IMG/VR virus record: IMGVR_UViG_3300037222_000116
Location: 1 to 64,000 of that record
DNA from: a virus
Reading direction: 5' to 3' (one strand)
DNA: 64,000 bases
Of the stretch, positions 56,225 through 63,608 are shown piece by piece. Positions within the stretch are counted from its first letter, which is position 1. Each line of letters opens with the position of its first letter. A program made the position numbers and the translations under genes. The notes under the pieces were generated by a model that saw only the letters and a list, made by a program, of their open reading frames with translations, made no database searches and was not told the origin of the DNA.

Positions 56225-56509
56225 ATGGACACCATCGACGACGGCGAGCTGGGGCGCGCAGGGCGCTGCAAGTACGGCAAGGTCACGCGCGGCAGGCGCA
56301 AGGGGCAATGTCGCTTGCACAAGAAGGCTCCCAAGGCGAGCAAGCGGCGCAGCGGGCAGCGGCATTGCGTGCGGACGGCGGTCAATCGTCTCACGCGCCG
56401 CGAGTACTGCGCTGACTACGAGCCGGGTCCGTCGCCCTACCCCAAGGGCACGCGCTTCATCCAGCCGGTCTACGGCGCGCGGCGTAGCAAGCGTCGTCGC
56501 TCACGCTAG
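56225..56509 (+). CDS. small basic Cys protein (CKYGKxT family), 94 aa
   Basis: ATG 56225 is the leaderless start; the upstream TTG is not. DDGELGRAGR, then CKYGKVTRGRRKGQCRLHKK, a second Cys pair, and an end VYGARRSKRRRSR. It joins the ELGRA, CxYGKxK and GARR motifs in one protein. Very basic, so a DNA-condensing virion protein is likely. Confidence 0.6.
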   Translation: MDTIDDGELGRAGRCKYGKVTRGRRKGQCRLHKKAPKASKRRSGQRHCVRTAVNRLTRREYCADYEPGPSPYPKGTRFIQPVYGARRSKRRRSR

Positions 56510-56513
56510 AGAA

Positions 56514-56565
56514 CAACGGCCCAAAGCGCGAGAACGCTCTGAGCCGTTGGACCGATGTTCCGGTC
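56514..56565 (+). terminator. paired hairpins after the 94-aa gene
   Basis: CAACGGC/GCCGTTG (56514-56549, with an inner AGCG/CGCT pair) is followed by GACCG/CGGTC (56550-56565) and TTGTGTGG. Probable transcription end before the next promoter. Confidence 0.5.
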
Positions 56566-56613
56566 TTGTGTGGTCCCGTCGGAAGCGGGGAGCCGCAACA
56601 GGCTCAGTTTCTC

Positions 56614-56643
56614 TTGACGTTGCTGTAGCAAATCTGCTACTGC
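56614..56643 (+). promoter_or_regulatory. promoter plus operator for the 135-aa gene
   Basis: TTGACG (56614-56619), 18 bp, TACTGC (56638-56643), six bases, ATG 56650. The operator TGTAGCA-AATC-TGCTACT (56624-56641) overlaps the -10. Confidence 0.65.
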
Positions 56644-56649
56644 TCGGGA

Positions 56650-57057
56650 ATGCCTTACATCACCCTCGATGGTATTTCCTATGCTGTCGTTCACGACGGC
56701 TGCTTCATCACAAATGATGGCCTCGATTACCTGCGGGCGATCGACCGCGGCAAGGGCTGTTACTCGAAGACGCGTGATGCCCCCGAACGTGAGCAGGTGG
56801 AACTCGCCAAGAAGTTCATCGTCGCGAACTGTCTCAAGACCAAGACGATCCGTGATCTGATTGATTCCTATGGCTGGAAGCATCGCTGTGAGCGTTGGGG
56901 GAAAGCACAGGGCTTTGCCGCCTACGTGACCAACGGCGCGTTTCTCCAAGCTGCCTATGAGATGGGAGGCATCGCCATCAAACCGTGCAGGCCGGGTTGC
57001 ATCAATGCATGGCTGTCCCTCGGATTTGCCCGAGGCCGCACGAAGCTCTGCTTGTAG
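56650..57057 (+). CDS. unidentified protein, 135 aa
   Basis: Leaderless. N-terminal strands (YITLDGISYAVVHDGCFIT), then helices with spread cysteines (VANCLKTKTIRDLI, HRCERWGKA, KPCRPGCINAW). The gene is monocistronic and operator-controlled, which marks it as a regulated early or late gene of the virus. No family recognised. Confidence 0.5.
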   Translation: MPYITLDGISYAVVHDGCFITNDGLDYLRAIDRGKGCYSKTRDAPEREQVELAKKFIVANCLKTKTIRDLIDSYGWKHRCERWGKAQGFAAYVTNGAFLQAAYEMGGIAIKPCRPGCINAWLSLGFARGRTKLCL

Positions 57058-57080
57058 TTTAGTTGCAATTATACAACAAT

Positions 57081-57110
57081 TTGCAATCGCTGTAGCTCCA
57101 CGTCTACACT
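57081..57110 (+). promoter_or_regulatory. promoter plus operator upstream of the basic-protein operon
   Basis: TTGCAA (57081-57086), 18 bp, TACACT (57105-57110). An operator variant TGTAGCT-CCAC-GTCTACA (57091-57108) overlaps the -10. Eight bases later lies ATG CTG TAA (57119-57127), a two-codon frame, before the real gene at 57158. Confidence 0.55.
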
Positions 57111-57157
57111 CGCTCCCGATGCTGTAAGCAATTCCTCGTTCATCTCGGAGCGACACC

Positions 57158-57373
57158 ATGGCGACCAACGAATTCGTTTCCAACGACGGCGAGCTGGGGC
57201 GCGCACGCAAGCGCACCTGCAAGTTCGGCAAGACCAAGGCGGGCAAGTGCCGCAAGACGCCCAAGCGCAAGGGTCGCCGTGGGTGCTCCTTCGGTCGCTC
57301 GCGCACCACCGGCAAGTGCAAGCCGCGCACGAGCAAGTACGGCACGCAGCGCGGCCCCCTGCGCCCTCGCTAA
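57158..57373 (+). CDS. small basic Cys protein (CKFGKTK family), 71 aa
   Basis: CGGAG precedes ATG 57158 (not leaderless). NDGELGRARKRTCKFGKTKAGKC, then a second CSFGRSRTTGKC unit. Two tandem copies of the CxFG(K/R)x(K/R)xxGxC module. More than a third of residues are Lys or Arg. Confidence 0.65.
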   Translation: MATNEFVSNDGELGRARKRTCKFGKTKAGKCRKTPKRKGRRGCSFGRSRTTGKCKPRTSKYGTQRGPLRPR

Positions 57374-57384
57374 AGGAGACGACC

Positions 57385-57699
57385 ATGAGCGACTGTGGAT
57401 GTGACGGAGGCGACGACCTCGGTCGCGCCAAGAAGCGACGCACCTGCAAGTACGGTCGCGTCAAGAGCACCGGGCGCTGCCGCAAGCAGCCGAAGCGTCG
57501 CACTGCCTCGAAGCGAGGCCGGGCGATCCCCAAGGTCTGCAAGCAGCAGCTCTCGCGCGACATGAGGGCCGCGCACGGCGACCGCGGGATGGCGCGCGAC
57601 GCGATGTACGCGTTCCACAACTGCACCGACGACATCAAGCGCGGTGTGCGCACGAGGTCGCAGGGCATGTTCGGCGCACGCCGCCGCAAGCGTCGATAG
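57385..57699 (+). CDS. small basic Cys protein with GMFGARR tail, 104 aa
   Basis: AAAGGAG precedes ATG 57385. GGDDLGRAKKRRTCKYGRVKSTGRC, a basic linker, a helical part (QQLSRDMRAAHGDRGMARDAMYAF) and an end GMFGARRRKRR. Paralog of its neighbours with an added helical domain. Confidence 0.65.
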   Translation: MSDCGCDGGDDLGRAKKRRTCKYGRVKSTGRCRKQPKRRTASKRGRAIPKVCKQQLSRDMRAAHGDRGMARDAMYAFHNCTDDIKRGVRTRSQGMFGARRRKRR

Positions 57700-57714
57700 G
57701 AGCCCTGTCCTTCA

Positions 57715-57891
57715 ATGCCCAAGCGCAGCGACGAGTACACCGAGGGCTTTCGCACGGGGTATGACGAGGGCAAGAACGACGGCTACGAGCAGTGCGAAGA
57801 AGCCGCGAAGCGTGGTGCGCTGAGCGGCTCTCGCCGCCGTTGCAAGTACGGCAAGACGAAGGCCGGGAAGTGTCGCAAGCGTCCTCGCTGA
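57715..57891 (+). CDS. small basic Cys protein (CKYGKTK family), 58 aa
   Basis: ATG 57715 to TGA 57889-57891. A charged N-terminal helix (EYTEGFRTGYDEGKNDGYEQC) is followed by GALSGSRRRCKYGKTKAGKCRKRPR. Third of three consecutive paralogs on one forward transcript. Confidence 0.6.
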   Translation: MPKRSDEYTEGFRTGYDEGKNDGYEQCEEAAKRGALSGSRRRCKYGKTKAGKCRKRPR

Positions 57892-57901
57892 GCAGCACTC
57901 G

Positions 57902-57932
57902 TTCGACAGCAGGCATCCCCTCGCGGTAGCAT
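57902..57932 (+). promoter_or_regulatory. possible leaderless promoter for the 578-aa gene
   Basis: TTCGAC or TCGACA near 57902-57908, about 18 bp, then TAGCAT (57927-57932), eight bases, ATG 57941. Weak -35. Confidence 0.4.
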
Positions 57933-57940
57933 CTCTCCCC

Positions 57941-59677
57941 ATGTACCAACTCGGCGATTCGCAGACCTCCCGGTTCGCTCCCAAGACCAAGACCACGCAG
58001 GCTGATCGTGACCTCGTGCGCCAGCAGCAGGCGCAGGCACTCAAGATCGCCCAGCTCCAGCGGGCGCTGCGGTCCGCGGCTGCCAAAGACGATCGAGGCC
58101 ACCTGCCGAGCGTCAACGGGCACATGGACTCTGTGACCGTCGAAGCCCTGAACAACCTGATGCACAATCGAAGGTCCGCCTTTCAGGGCGCGTCGCCGTC
58201 CGAGATCCTCGTCAACATGGACCGGCTGATTTCCGAGATCAGCAAGAATGCCATCGGTGCGACCGAGCACAGCGCCACGCCGACAGCCGGGACGCGGATG
58301 CACAACGATCATCCGAGCGCCTACACCGTGCGCGTCGGCAAGGCGACGATCGAGGAGCGCCACGTCGCCCCGAAGGGAAGTGCGATTGTCGGACACTACA
58401 CCTGCACGGGTGGCATCTGCGTCGGTAACTCTGTCGACGCGCGCGCCAAGTCGTTGATCCTGCAACGGCTGCTCAATATGTTCCCGCCTTCCATCACCGG
58501 GCAGCCTCTCATCGCCGATGGCAAGATCGGCAACAACGCAGCGGCGGCATTCAATGCCGTCCTCGCCCACGCGGCTGCACGTCAGAATCAATCCCCGCCG
58601 ACGCCGGTCCCGCCCGAGAACATCGTGCGCGACATCGAAGCGTATATCGACGCGCTCAACGAAGAGCTGCCGTTCGCGCGGCAGACAGGTGGCAGCCCGA
58701 CCTCGCCGCTGCTCTACACCGCGCAGGCCAACGGGAACATTACGGGCGACCCGCAATGGCGCTGCTACGTGATGAACCTGCAAGCGCAGCTCAATCGCTT
58801 CGGGCACCGGATTTCGTTCGATGGCGTCATCGGCAAGCACACGAGCGCGGCGGTGCAGTCGGCGCTCGGAGGAAGCTGGAATCCTCTCGCCGTCGCCAAG
58901 GCGATGCCCAAGCTCATCGTCATGGTCAAGCAGCTTGCCGACCGCAAGAAGAAGCCTCCGGTGCTGGCGAGCACCATCTCGCTCATCAACGCCAAGTGCG
59001 GCCTCGAAGTCACGCAGCCCGTCGAGGACAAGAAGCATCAGGGAGCCGTCGATCGCGTCGGCCAGCCGCCCGTCGTCATCCAGCAGAACGCGATGATCCC
59101 GCTCGAAAAGGTGCGGCTGCTGCAATCGCTCCTGAACACGATGCCGCTCGAAGCGGTCGGGGGACTACGCTTGCAGACAAGCGGGATGCTCGACGACCAG
59201 ACGGTCAATGCGTGGCGGGCCGTCAACCAGTACGTCGCGCACGTCAACGGGCGCGGTGATCTCGGAAACGAGATCGCGTCCATCGACGCGAGCGGCATGG
59301 TACGGGAGATCGACACCGTGCTCGCACAGGCAAAGCAGTGGACCGCGCAGTTCGTGCAGGCACGGGCTCCGCAGCGGCGCGGGAGTGGTGCTCCAGCTCC
59401 GCGCCACACGCGTTCGGCTCCGATGCCGCAGCCGCAGGTGTATCACCTGCCACCGGAAGTGACTGTGCCCGAGGCACCCTCGTTCCCGCAGGGACCGGAG
59501 GACAACTATCCGCCCGAGGGACCGGGCTCGGGACCGGACTATCCGCAGACCGCTCCCGAGCCGCCCCGAGGCAAGAAGACGCCGTGGGCTCTGATCTTCA
59601 GTGGCCTCGCTGCGGCTGCCACCGTCGTCGGCGTCGGTGCAGCCGTACTCAGCAAGCAGCACTCGCACTCGATGTAG
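57941..59677 (+). CDS. peptidoglycan-binding-like repeat protein with C-terminal TM, 578 aa
   Basis: At least four repeats resemble PG_binding_1: LQRALRS ... VNGHMDSVTVEALNNL (near 30-75), LQRLLNM ... IADGKIGNNAAAAFNA, LQAQLNRF ... FDGVIGKHTSAAVQSAL, and LQSLLNTM ... TSGMLDDQTVNAWRA. Several end in a helix of the SPSEILVNMDRL type shared with 55267. A Pro-rich linker (about 485-545) and one TM (ALIFSGLAAAATVVGVGAAVL) follow. Probably anchored in the virion membrane and contacting host peptidoglycan. Confidence 0.6.
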   Translation: MYQLGDSQTSRFAPKTKTTQADRDLVRQQQAQALKIAQLQRALRSAAAKDDRGHLPSVNGHMDSVTVEALNNLMHNRRSAFQGASPSEILVNMDRLISEISKNAIGATEHSATPTAGTRMHNDHPSAYTVRVGKATIEERHVAPKGSAIVGHYTCTGGICVGNSVDARAKSLILQRLLNMFPPSITGQPLIADGKIGNNAAAAFNAVLAHAAARQNQSPPTPVPPENIVRDIEAYIDALNEELPFARQTGGSPTSPLLYTAQANGNITGDPQWRCYVMNLQAQLNRFGHRISFDGVIGKHTSAAVQSALGGSWNPLAVAKAMPKLIVMVKQLADRKKKPPVLASTISLINAKCGLEVTQPVEDKKHQGAVDRVGQPPVVIQQNAMIPLEKVRLLQSLLNTMPLEAVGGLRLQTSGMLDDQTVNAWRAVNQYVAHVNGRGDLGNEIASIDASGMVREIDTVLAQAKQWTAQFVQARAPQRRGSGAPAPRHTRSAPMPQPQVYHLPPEVTVPEAPSFPQGPEDNYPPEGPGSGPDYPQTAPEPPRGKKTPWALIFSGLAAAATVVGVGAAVLSKQHSHSM

Positions 59678-59680
59678 CTG

Positions 59681-59710
59681 TTGCAATGCCTGTAGCAACT
59701 CTGCTACAGC
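59681..59710 (+). promoter_or_regulatory. promoter plus perfect operator for the 168-aa gene
   Basis: TTGCAA (59681-59686), 18 bp, TACAGC (59705-59710), six bases, ATG 59717. The operator TGTAGCA-ACTC-TGCTACA (59691-59708) is perfectly palindromic. Confidence 0.7.
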
Positions 59711-59716
59711 TTGAGT

Positions 59717-60223
59717 ATGTTCAATTCCGATGACGAGAAGCTGTTGACGCTGGAGGAAATCCAGTATCTCTACTTTCTCGACTACGGGCCGTTGCCGCTG
59801 CTCAAGGAGCAGGCGCACGGTTGCATGCCGAGGCAGCAGCGGCTCTTCGACAAAGGCGAAGCGGCCATTGCCGGGACAAAGGATCGACCTGTCGTTTCGA
59901 TCACGCGCAAAGGCCGCGAGCGGCTCAATGCGTTCCGTCTCGGCCTCGAACAAGGCAACCCGTCGCTCGTCTGCAACAACTTCTGGAAGGCGCTACGCAG
60001 GCCGCAGGAGTTCTCGCTTTGGACCTTCGATACCCTCAACCTGCGTGAAGGCTTCACGCACTGGCACTTCGCCGAGATGCCCAAGGCAACCGACCTCGTC
60101 GGCGTAGGTGCCTTCGAGCCGTCGTTTCGATGGCCGGGTCCGCGCTCTACGAAGACAACGGAAGAGGTATTGGATTTGCTGCGAGATATGCCGCTGCACG
60201 GTCCCACTTCTCCCCGCCGCTGA
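59717..60223 (+). CDS. unidentified protein, 168 aa, possibly winged-helix
   Basis: ATG 59717 is leaderless; the TTG at 59711 is too close to the -10. The start FNSDDEKLLTLEEIQYLYFL and SITRKGRERLNAFRLGLEQG suggest a DNA-binding helical domain, followed by an aromatic-rich half. Its last 77 bp overlap the convergent hydrolase gene. Function unknown. Confidence 0.5.
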   Translation: MFNSDDEKLLTLEEIQYLYFLDYGPLPLLKEQAHGCMPRQQRLFDKGEAAIAGTKDRPVVSITRKGRERLNAFRLGLEQGNPSLVCNNFWKALRRPQEFSLWTFDTLNLREGFTHWHFAEMPKATDLVGVGAFEPSFRWPGPRSTKTTEEVLDLLRDMPLHGPTSPRR

Positions 60224-60758
60224 TGCAGTCGTCCCCATAGGGGATCATGTTGTGTGCGTACTGCGGATTGCGAGCCTTGTAGGCGGGCCAATCGAGCCCG
60301 TAGTCAGCAATGCTCCCGAGTGCCCCCGGATGCTCGCCGGGCTTGCGGCGCGCTGCGGTCGCAAAGCGCCCGAGCCCTTGGTTGTGAGCGATTGCCAGAT
60401 ACGCCCAGACGTCGGGCGTCGGCTCGTCCAAATCTGCCGCAGCGAGAATCGTGTCGAGCCGGAATTCGCATCGGTTGGCGAAGACGAAGCACGCGTCGTC
60501 GAGGTCGTAGAGAACAGCTTTGGGCCTCCCGGCTGCCTTGGCTTCGTCACTGTCGAGCTGGAGGAGCCCACCGGATTGAAAGCCTGAGGGCTCGGTGTCC
60601 AATTCATTGAGCACGTAGTTCGTCTCGTGTTGCGCTGTCCCGCAGACGTGTTGGCAGGGAATGCGCGTCGTGTACTTGCGCCAGCAGGCAACGAGGTCTT
60701 CGGGACTGACGTAGCGCTTCACTCCATCGGGGACGTAGACGACCGTGCGCTGGCTCAT
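60147..60758 (-). CDS. lysozyme/lytic-transglycosylase-like protein, 203 aa
   Basis: CGTAQHETNYVLNELDTEPSG (catalytic Glu in QHETN) followed by QSGGLLQLDSDEA and, later, AYLAIAHNQGLGRF matches the order of GH23/goose-lysozyme-like transglycosylases (E-(T/S), GLxQ, AYNxG). The N-terminus lacks a signal peptide. A third wall-degrading enzyme in the window, but of a different fold. The gene is isolated and convergent with its neighbour. Confidence 0.6.
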   Translation of the reverse strand: MSQRTVVYVPDGVKRYVSPEDLVACWRKYTTRIPCQHVCGTAQHETNYVLNELDTEPSGFQSGGLLQLDSDEAKAAGRPKAVLYDLDDACFVFANRCEFRLDTILAAADLDEPTPDVWAYLAIAHNQGLGRFATAARRKPGEHPGALGSIADYGLDWPAYKARNPQYAHNMIPYGDDCISGGEKWDRAAAYLAANPIPLPLSS

Positions 60759-60783
60759 GGTGTGATCTCGTTTCTCAAATGGC

Positions 60784-60812
60784 TTGACGGTTGTAATCTC
60801 ACCGAATACAAA
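60784..60812 (+). promoter_or_regulatory. promoter of the ribbon-helix-helix gene
   Basis: TTGACG (60784-60789), 17 bp, TACAAA (60807-60812), twelve bases, ATG 60825. Confidence 0.6.
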
Positions 60813-60824
60813 AGCCTACGTCCA

Positions 60825-61061
60825 ATGACAAAGCCCAAGAAGCCAGCGAAGCCGTCGTCCGCTCCCAAGCGAGCATACACGAGGCGAAAGCCCCTCAAGA
60901 AGCCGACGACGCCCTTCGCGCTGCGCATCGAGAAGGACTTGCTGGCGACCGCACGCCGACGGGCGGCAGAGCACGATCGCAGCCTTGGCAGCTACATCCG
61001 TCATCTCATCAAGCAGGATTGCATCAAGGCAGTCCCGCCGACAACCCCCATCGCAGCATAG
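60825..61061 (+). CDS. ribbon-helix-helix DNA-binding protein, 78 aa
   Basis: A Lys/Pro-rich N-terminal arm (residues 1-30) precedes a ribbon-helix-helix: PFALRIEKDLLATARRRAAEHDRSLGSYIRHLIKQD. Arc/MetJ-type proteins bind DNA as dimers or higher. It is a second candidate regulator for the palindromic operator, although its own promoter lacks a copy. Confidence 0.65.
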   Translation: MTKPKKPAKPSSAPKRAYTRRKPLKKPTTPFALRIEKDLLATARRRAAEHDRSLGSYIRHLIKQDCIKAVPPTTPIAA

Positions 61062-61080
61062 GAAGGAGTTGCACATCATC

Positions 61081-61302
61081 ATGGCAAAGGCATCGGCGGT
61101 TCCGGCAGCGTTCAAGAAGGGTGACAAGGTCAAGTTCGCCATCGCGTTCAACAACGGCAAGCAGCAGGGCTTTGTGAAGGGGACAGGAACCATCAAGGCC
61201 CTCGTCCCCAAGGACGCCATCAAAGGTGCGCGTCGTCTGACCGTCGTCGACGCCAAGAACAAGGTCTTCAAGCCCTTCCTCAAGCAGTGCAAGCCCGCCT
61301 AG
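61081..61302 (+). CDS. small basic KOW-like protein, 73 aa
   Basis: GGAAGGAG lies 13 bases before ATG 61081. Strand pattern KKGDKVKFAIAF ... GFVKGTGTIKALVPKD, then AIKGARRLTVVDAKNKVF. The size and pattern recall KOW/SH3 domains. It contains an IxGARR element. Function unknown. Confidence 0.5.
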   Translation: MAKASAVPAAFKKGDKVKFAIAFNNGKQQGFVKGTGTIKALVPKDAIKGARRLTVVDAKNKVFKPFLKQCKPA

Positions 61303-61328
61303 ACAGGGTTGCTACACCGTAGTAGCGT
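61300..61328 (+). promoter_or_regulatory. promoter of the 96-aa gene
   Basis: TAGACA (61300-61305), 17 bp, TAGCGT (61323-61328). The downstream GCGTCC ... CACAAA resembles the promoter at 48660. The gene also has a CGGAG site before ATG 61353. Confidence 0.45.
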
Positions 61329-61352
61329 CCCTGCCACAAACGGAGCAACTCA

Positions 61353-61643
61353 ATGAAACCCGGCACGCGCGTCTACCGTCCCAACGTCATCCACATCGAC
61401 CTCCCGAACAAGATGTGCGTCGTCGAGCAACAGCTCGGCGTCGTGGCGGATGATGGCATTGCCGAGTTCCACGCCGCACCCAACGTCGCCATCCCGCTCG
61501 ATGAGACGCAGATGGAGATGCTCGGCGAGGCATTGGCTGAGCTGGAGACGATCGCCGCCAAGAAGCTCGGCGATTCGCTCGTGCTCTACATCCCGCCCGC
61601 ACCCAAGGCGGTCGAGACGCCCGCCACCACGGAGAAGAAGTAG
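61353..61643 (+). CDS. unidentified small protein, 96 aa
   Basis: Strand-rich N-terminus (TRVYRPNVIHIDLPNKMCVV), then an acidic helix (DETQMEMLGEALAELETIAAKK) and a Pro/Ala-rich end. No motif. It precedes the HTH gene in one forward unit. Confidence 0.5.
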   Translation: MKPGTRVYRPNVIHIDLPNKMCVVEQQLGVVADDGIAEFHAAPNVAIPLDETQMEMLGEALAELETIAAKKLGDSLVLYIPPAPKAVETPATTEKK

Positions 61644-61651
61644 GCATTGCA

Positions 61652-61912
61652 ATGGCGAAGAAGCAACCGTCATTGACTCTGCCTGAGTACGTCACCGTTC
61701 GCGGTGCGTCCGAGTGGAACACAACCGTCGACAAAGCCATTCACTGCATGCTCGTGCAGGCGTTGGCGGTGTCGAACGGCAACGTCCGTAGCGCCGCTGA
61801 CGCGCTCGGTGTCGAGCGGACGACGGCATACAGGTATGTCCGCAAGTTCTCGTTGGCGAAGTGGGCTGCTGACCTCGTCGACAAGGCGAGCGCCTCCAAG
61901 AAAGCCGCGTAG
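61652..61912 (+). CDS. Fis-type helix-turn-helix protein, 86 aa
   Basis: VSNGNVRSAADALGVERTTAYRYVRKF (around residues 40-66) is a Fis/HTH_8-type recognition helix unit, normally found at the end of NtrC-like regulators, here alone after a short N-terminus. It is a possible viral transcription factor and a third candidate for the operator. Confidence 0.65.
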   Translation: MAKKQPSLTLPEYVTVRGASEWNTTVDKAIHCMLVQALAVSNGNVRSAADALGVERTTAYRYVRKFSLAKWAADLVDKASASKKAA

Positions 61913-61971
61913 TTCTCCAGCAATGCCCTTCCGCCGTGACGCCCGTCACGGATCAAAGAAACCGATTCCTG

Positions 61972-61999
61972 TTGACACCTGTTGCAGAACTGCTACAGC
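61972..61999 (+). promoter_or_regulatory. promoter plus operator for the DUF932-like operon
   Basis: TTGACA (61972-61977), 16 bp, TACAGC (61994-61999). The operator TGTTGCA-GAAC-TGCTACA (61980-61997) overlaps the -10. The leader to ATG 62075 is about 70 nt, with a normal ribosome site. Confidence 0.65.
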
Positions 62000-62074
62000 T
62001 ATCCCTGCAACATCAACCGGACGCCTCGGCGAGTGCCGACCCGCAGAGGCGTTCACGTCTAACAGGGAGAACAC

Positions 62075-63365
62075 CATGTCGAACGTCACCAGTACCGCCA
62101 TCAACGAAGCAGGAGCCGATCGCGTCGCCGAGCAGATGAAGGCTGCGGTCAACGCGGGCCTCGGCTTCAAGGGCAATCTCTACTTCGCCGCAGGGACGCG
62201 GCTGATCGACGCTGGCGAAAAAGCGTTTCAGGTCAAGCGGCAGGCGTGGGAGAACGGCGTTCCCGCCCGTGACCTCCTCGACGGGCAGATCGCGACGGCC
62301 TACGCCGCCGAGGAGCGCAAGGACGTCGAGACGCCCGTCGAGTGGCTCAAGATGAACCCGCAGACCGGCCTCATTCACAGGTCCACCGGAGGCAACAAGT
62401 ACGGCGCGGGACTGACCGTCAGCAAGAAGGCGCTGTCGCAGATCCTCGACCGCGCAGGCGCTCCGGGGCACGCTGGCGCGTACCTGACCAAGTGCCCGGT
62501 CAACATGCGCGCCGAGCACACGAACATCTGGCTCGGGCAGGAGAGCAACAGCGGCGGCGATCCGGTCGTCATCCGCACTCGGCTCGATGGCGCGATGCGT
62601 GGCATCTACGCCTGCGTCTCGCAGAAGTACGCCAAGATGGACTTCCCGCAGGCGATCGAGGCGTTCCTGCGGGCCGTGCCGGGCAGCGCCAAAGGCGAGT
62701 TCACCTACGACGGCAACAAGTGGCGCTTCCGCGCGACCTTCCACAGCGACCTCATGCCCTCGGAAGTAGTCGTTGGCGACATCTACCAGCTCTCCGCGTG
62801 GATCGAGGGCGTCGATGACGCGAGCGGTAGCGTTGTCATCGGCCTCGACGCAGCGCGCGTCGCCTGCGTCAACCTGACGACGATTTATGCAAAGACCATC
62901 GAGGGATCTGTCCGTCACATGGGCAAGGCGATGCTCGACAAGATTGCCGCTGTCAGCGCGTCCGTGATGACCAAGGCCGCGCCCTTCGTCGATGCGTGGA
63001 CGGCGGCGACCAAGGATGTCATCTGCGAGCAGGCGTCCGAGAAGGGCGTCCAGTGGGTGTTCGTGCAGCTCGTCAAGGACGGCTACGTGAAGAGTGTCGG
63101 CGCGGACCCGATGGTCCTCGTCGAGCGCTTCATGCGCGCGTGGCAGAAGGAGCCCGGCTACTGCAAGAGTGACATCATCAACGCCATCACGCGGTCTGCC
63201 CACGAAGACGCGTGGCGCTCGCCGTGGGCGACGACGGAGCTGGAGGCGCAGGCGGGCGAGTTGCTCTTCCAGAAAGTCATCGACCTCGCGCCCTACGACG
63301 CGGGCTTCGTCATGGCTCCCGTCGACGGGACGGTCAATCGCTTCGCGACGCTGGAGGTGGGCTGA
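62075..63365 (+). CDS. DUF932-like protein, 430 aa
   Basis: ATG 62075 follows GGGAGAAC; a longer open frame from 61704 covers the promoter and HTH gene in another phase. The layout and segments such as NIWLGQESNSGGDPVVIRTR, GIYACVSQKYAKMD and SDLMPSEVVVGDIYQLSAWIE resemble the plasmid and phage DUF932 proteins, whose function is not known. It is strongly regulated by the operator. Confidence 0.5.
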
Positions 63366-63598
63366 TGGAACGCTACCTCGTCACCTGCCAAGGCTACAAG
63401 ACCGAGCGCAAGCTGATGGCTGGTGAGGACGCGCAGGCAGCTTGTCTCGCGCAGGAGATCCTCGCGGACGACGGCTACGCGCGCATCGTCATGGCCGAGG
63501 GACGCATCATCGCCGATGCGGACGGCAACTTCGTCCGTGGTGGGCACCGTCCCGACGCGGCGACGCAGACCGGGATGTACGATCGGGGGGACTGCTAA
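63365..63598 (+). CDS. small protein, 77 aa
   Basis: ATG overlaps the preceding TGA. Strands and a helix (RYLVTCQGYKTERKLM, EDAQAACLAQEIL, RIVMAEGRII), with an Asp/Gly-rich end. Paired with the DUF932-like gene. Function unknown. Confidence 0.5.
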   Translation: MERYLVTCQGYKTERKLMAGEDAQAACLAQEILADDGYARIVMAEGRIIADADGNFVRGGHRPDAATQTGMYDRGDC

Positions 63599-63608
63599 CA
63601 GGTTCACC

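Noticed and set aside
57635-59125. 496-codon leftward open frame opposite the 578-aa protein
   Set aside because: The forward frame has clear internal repeats shared with another gene. The leftward one is its mirror shadow.
41990-61969. GAAACCGATTC occurring at about 41993, 52562 and 61959
   Set aside because: Only three 11-bp copies; one is inside a coding region and there is no common position relative to promoters, so chance is not excluded.
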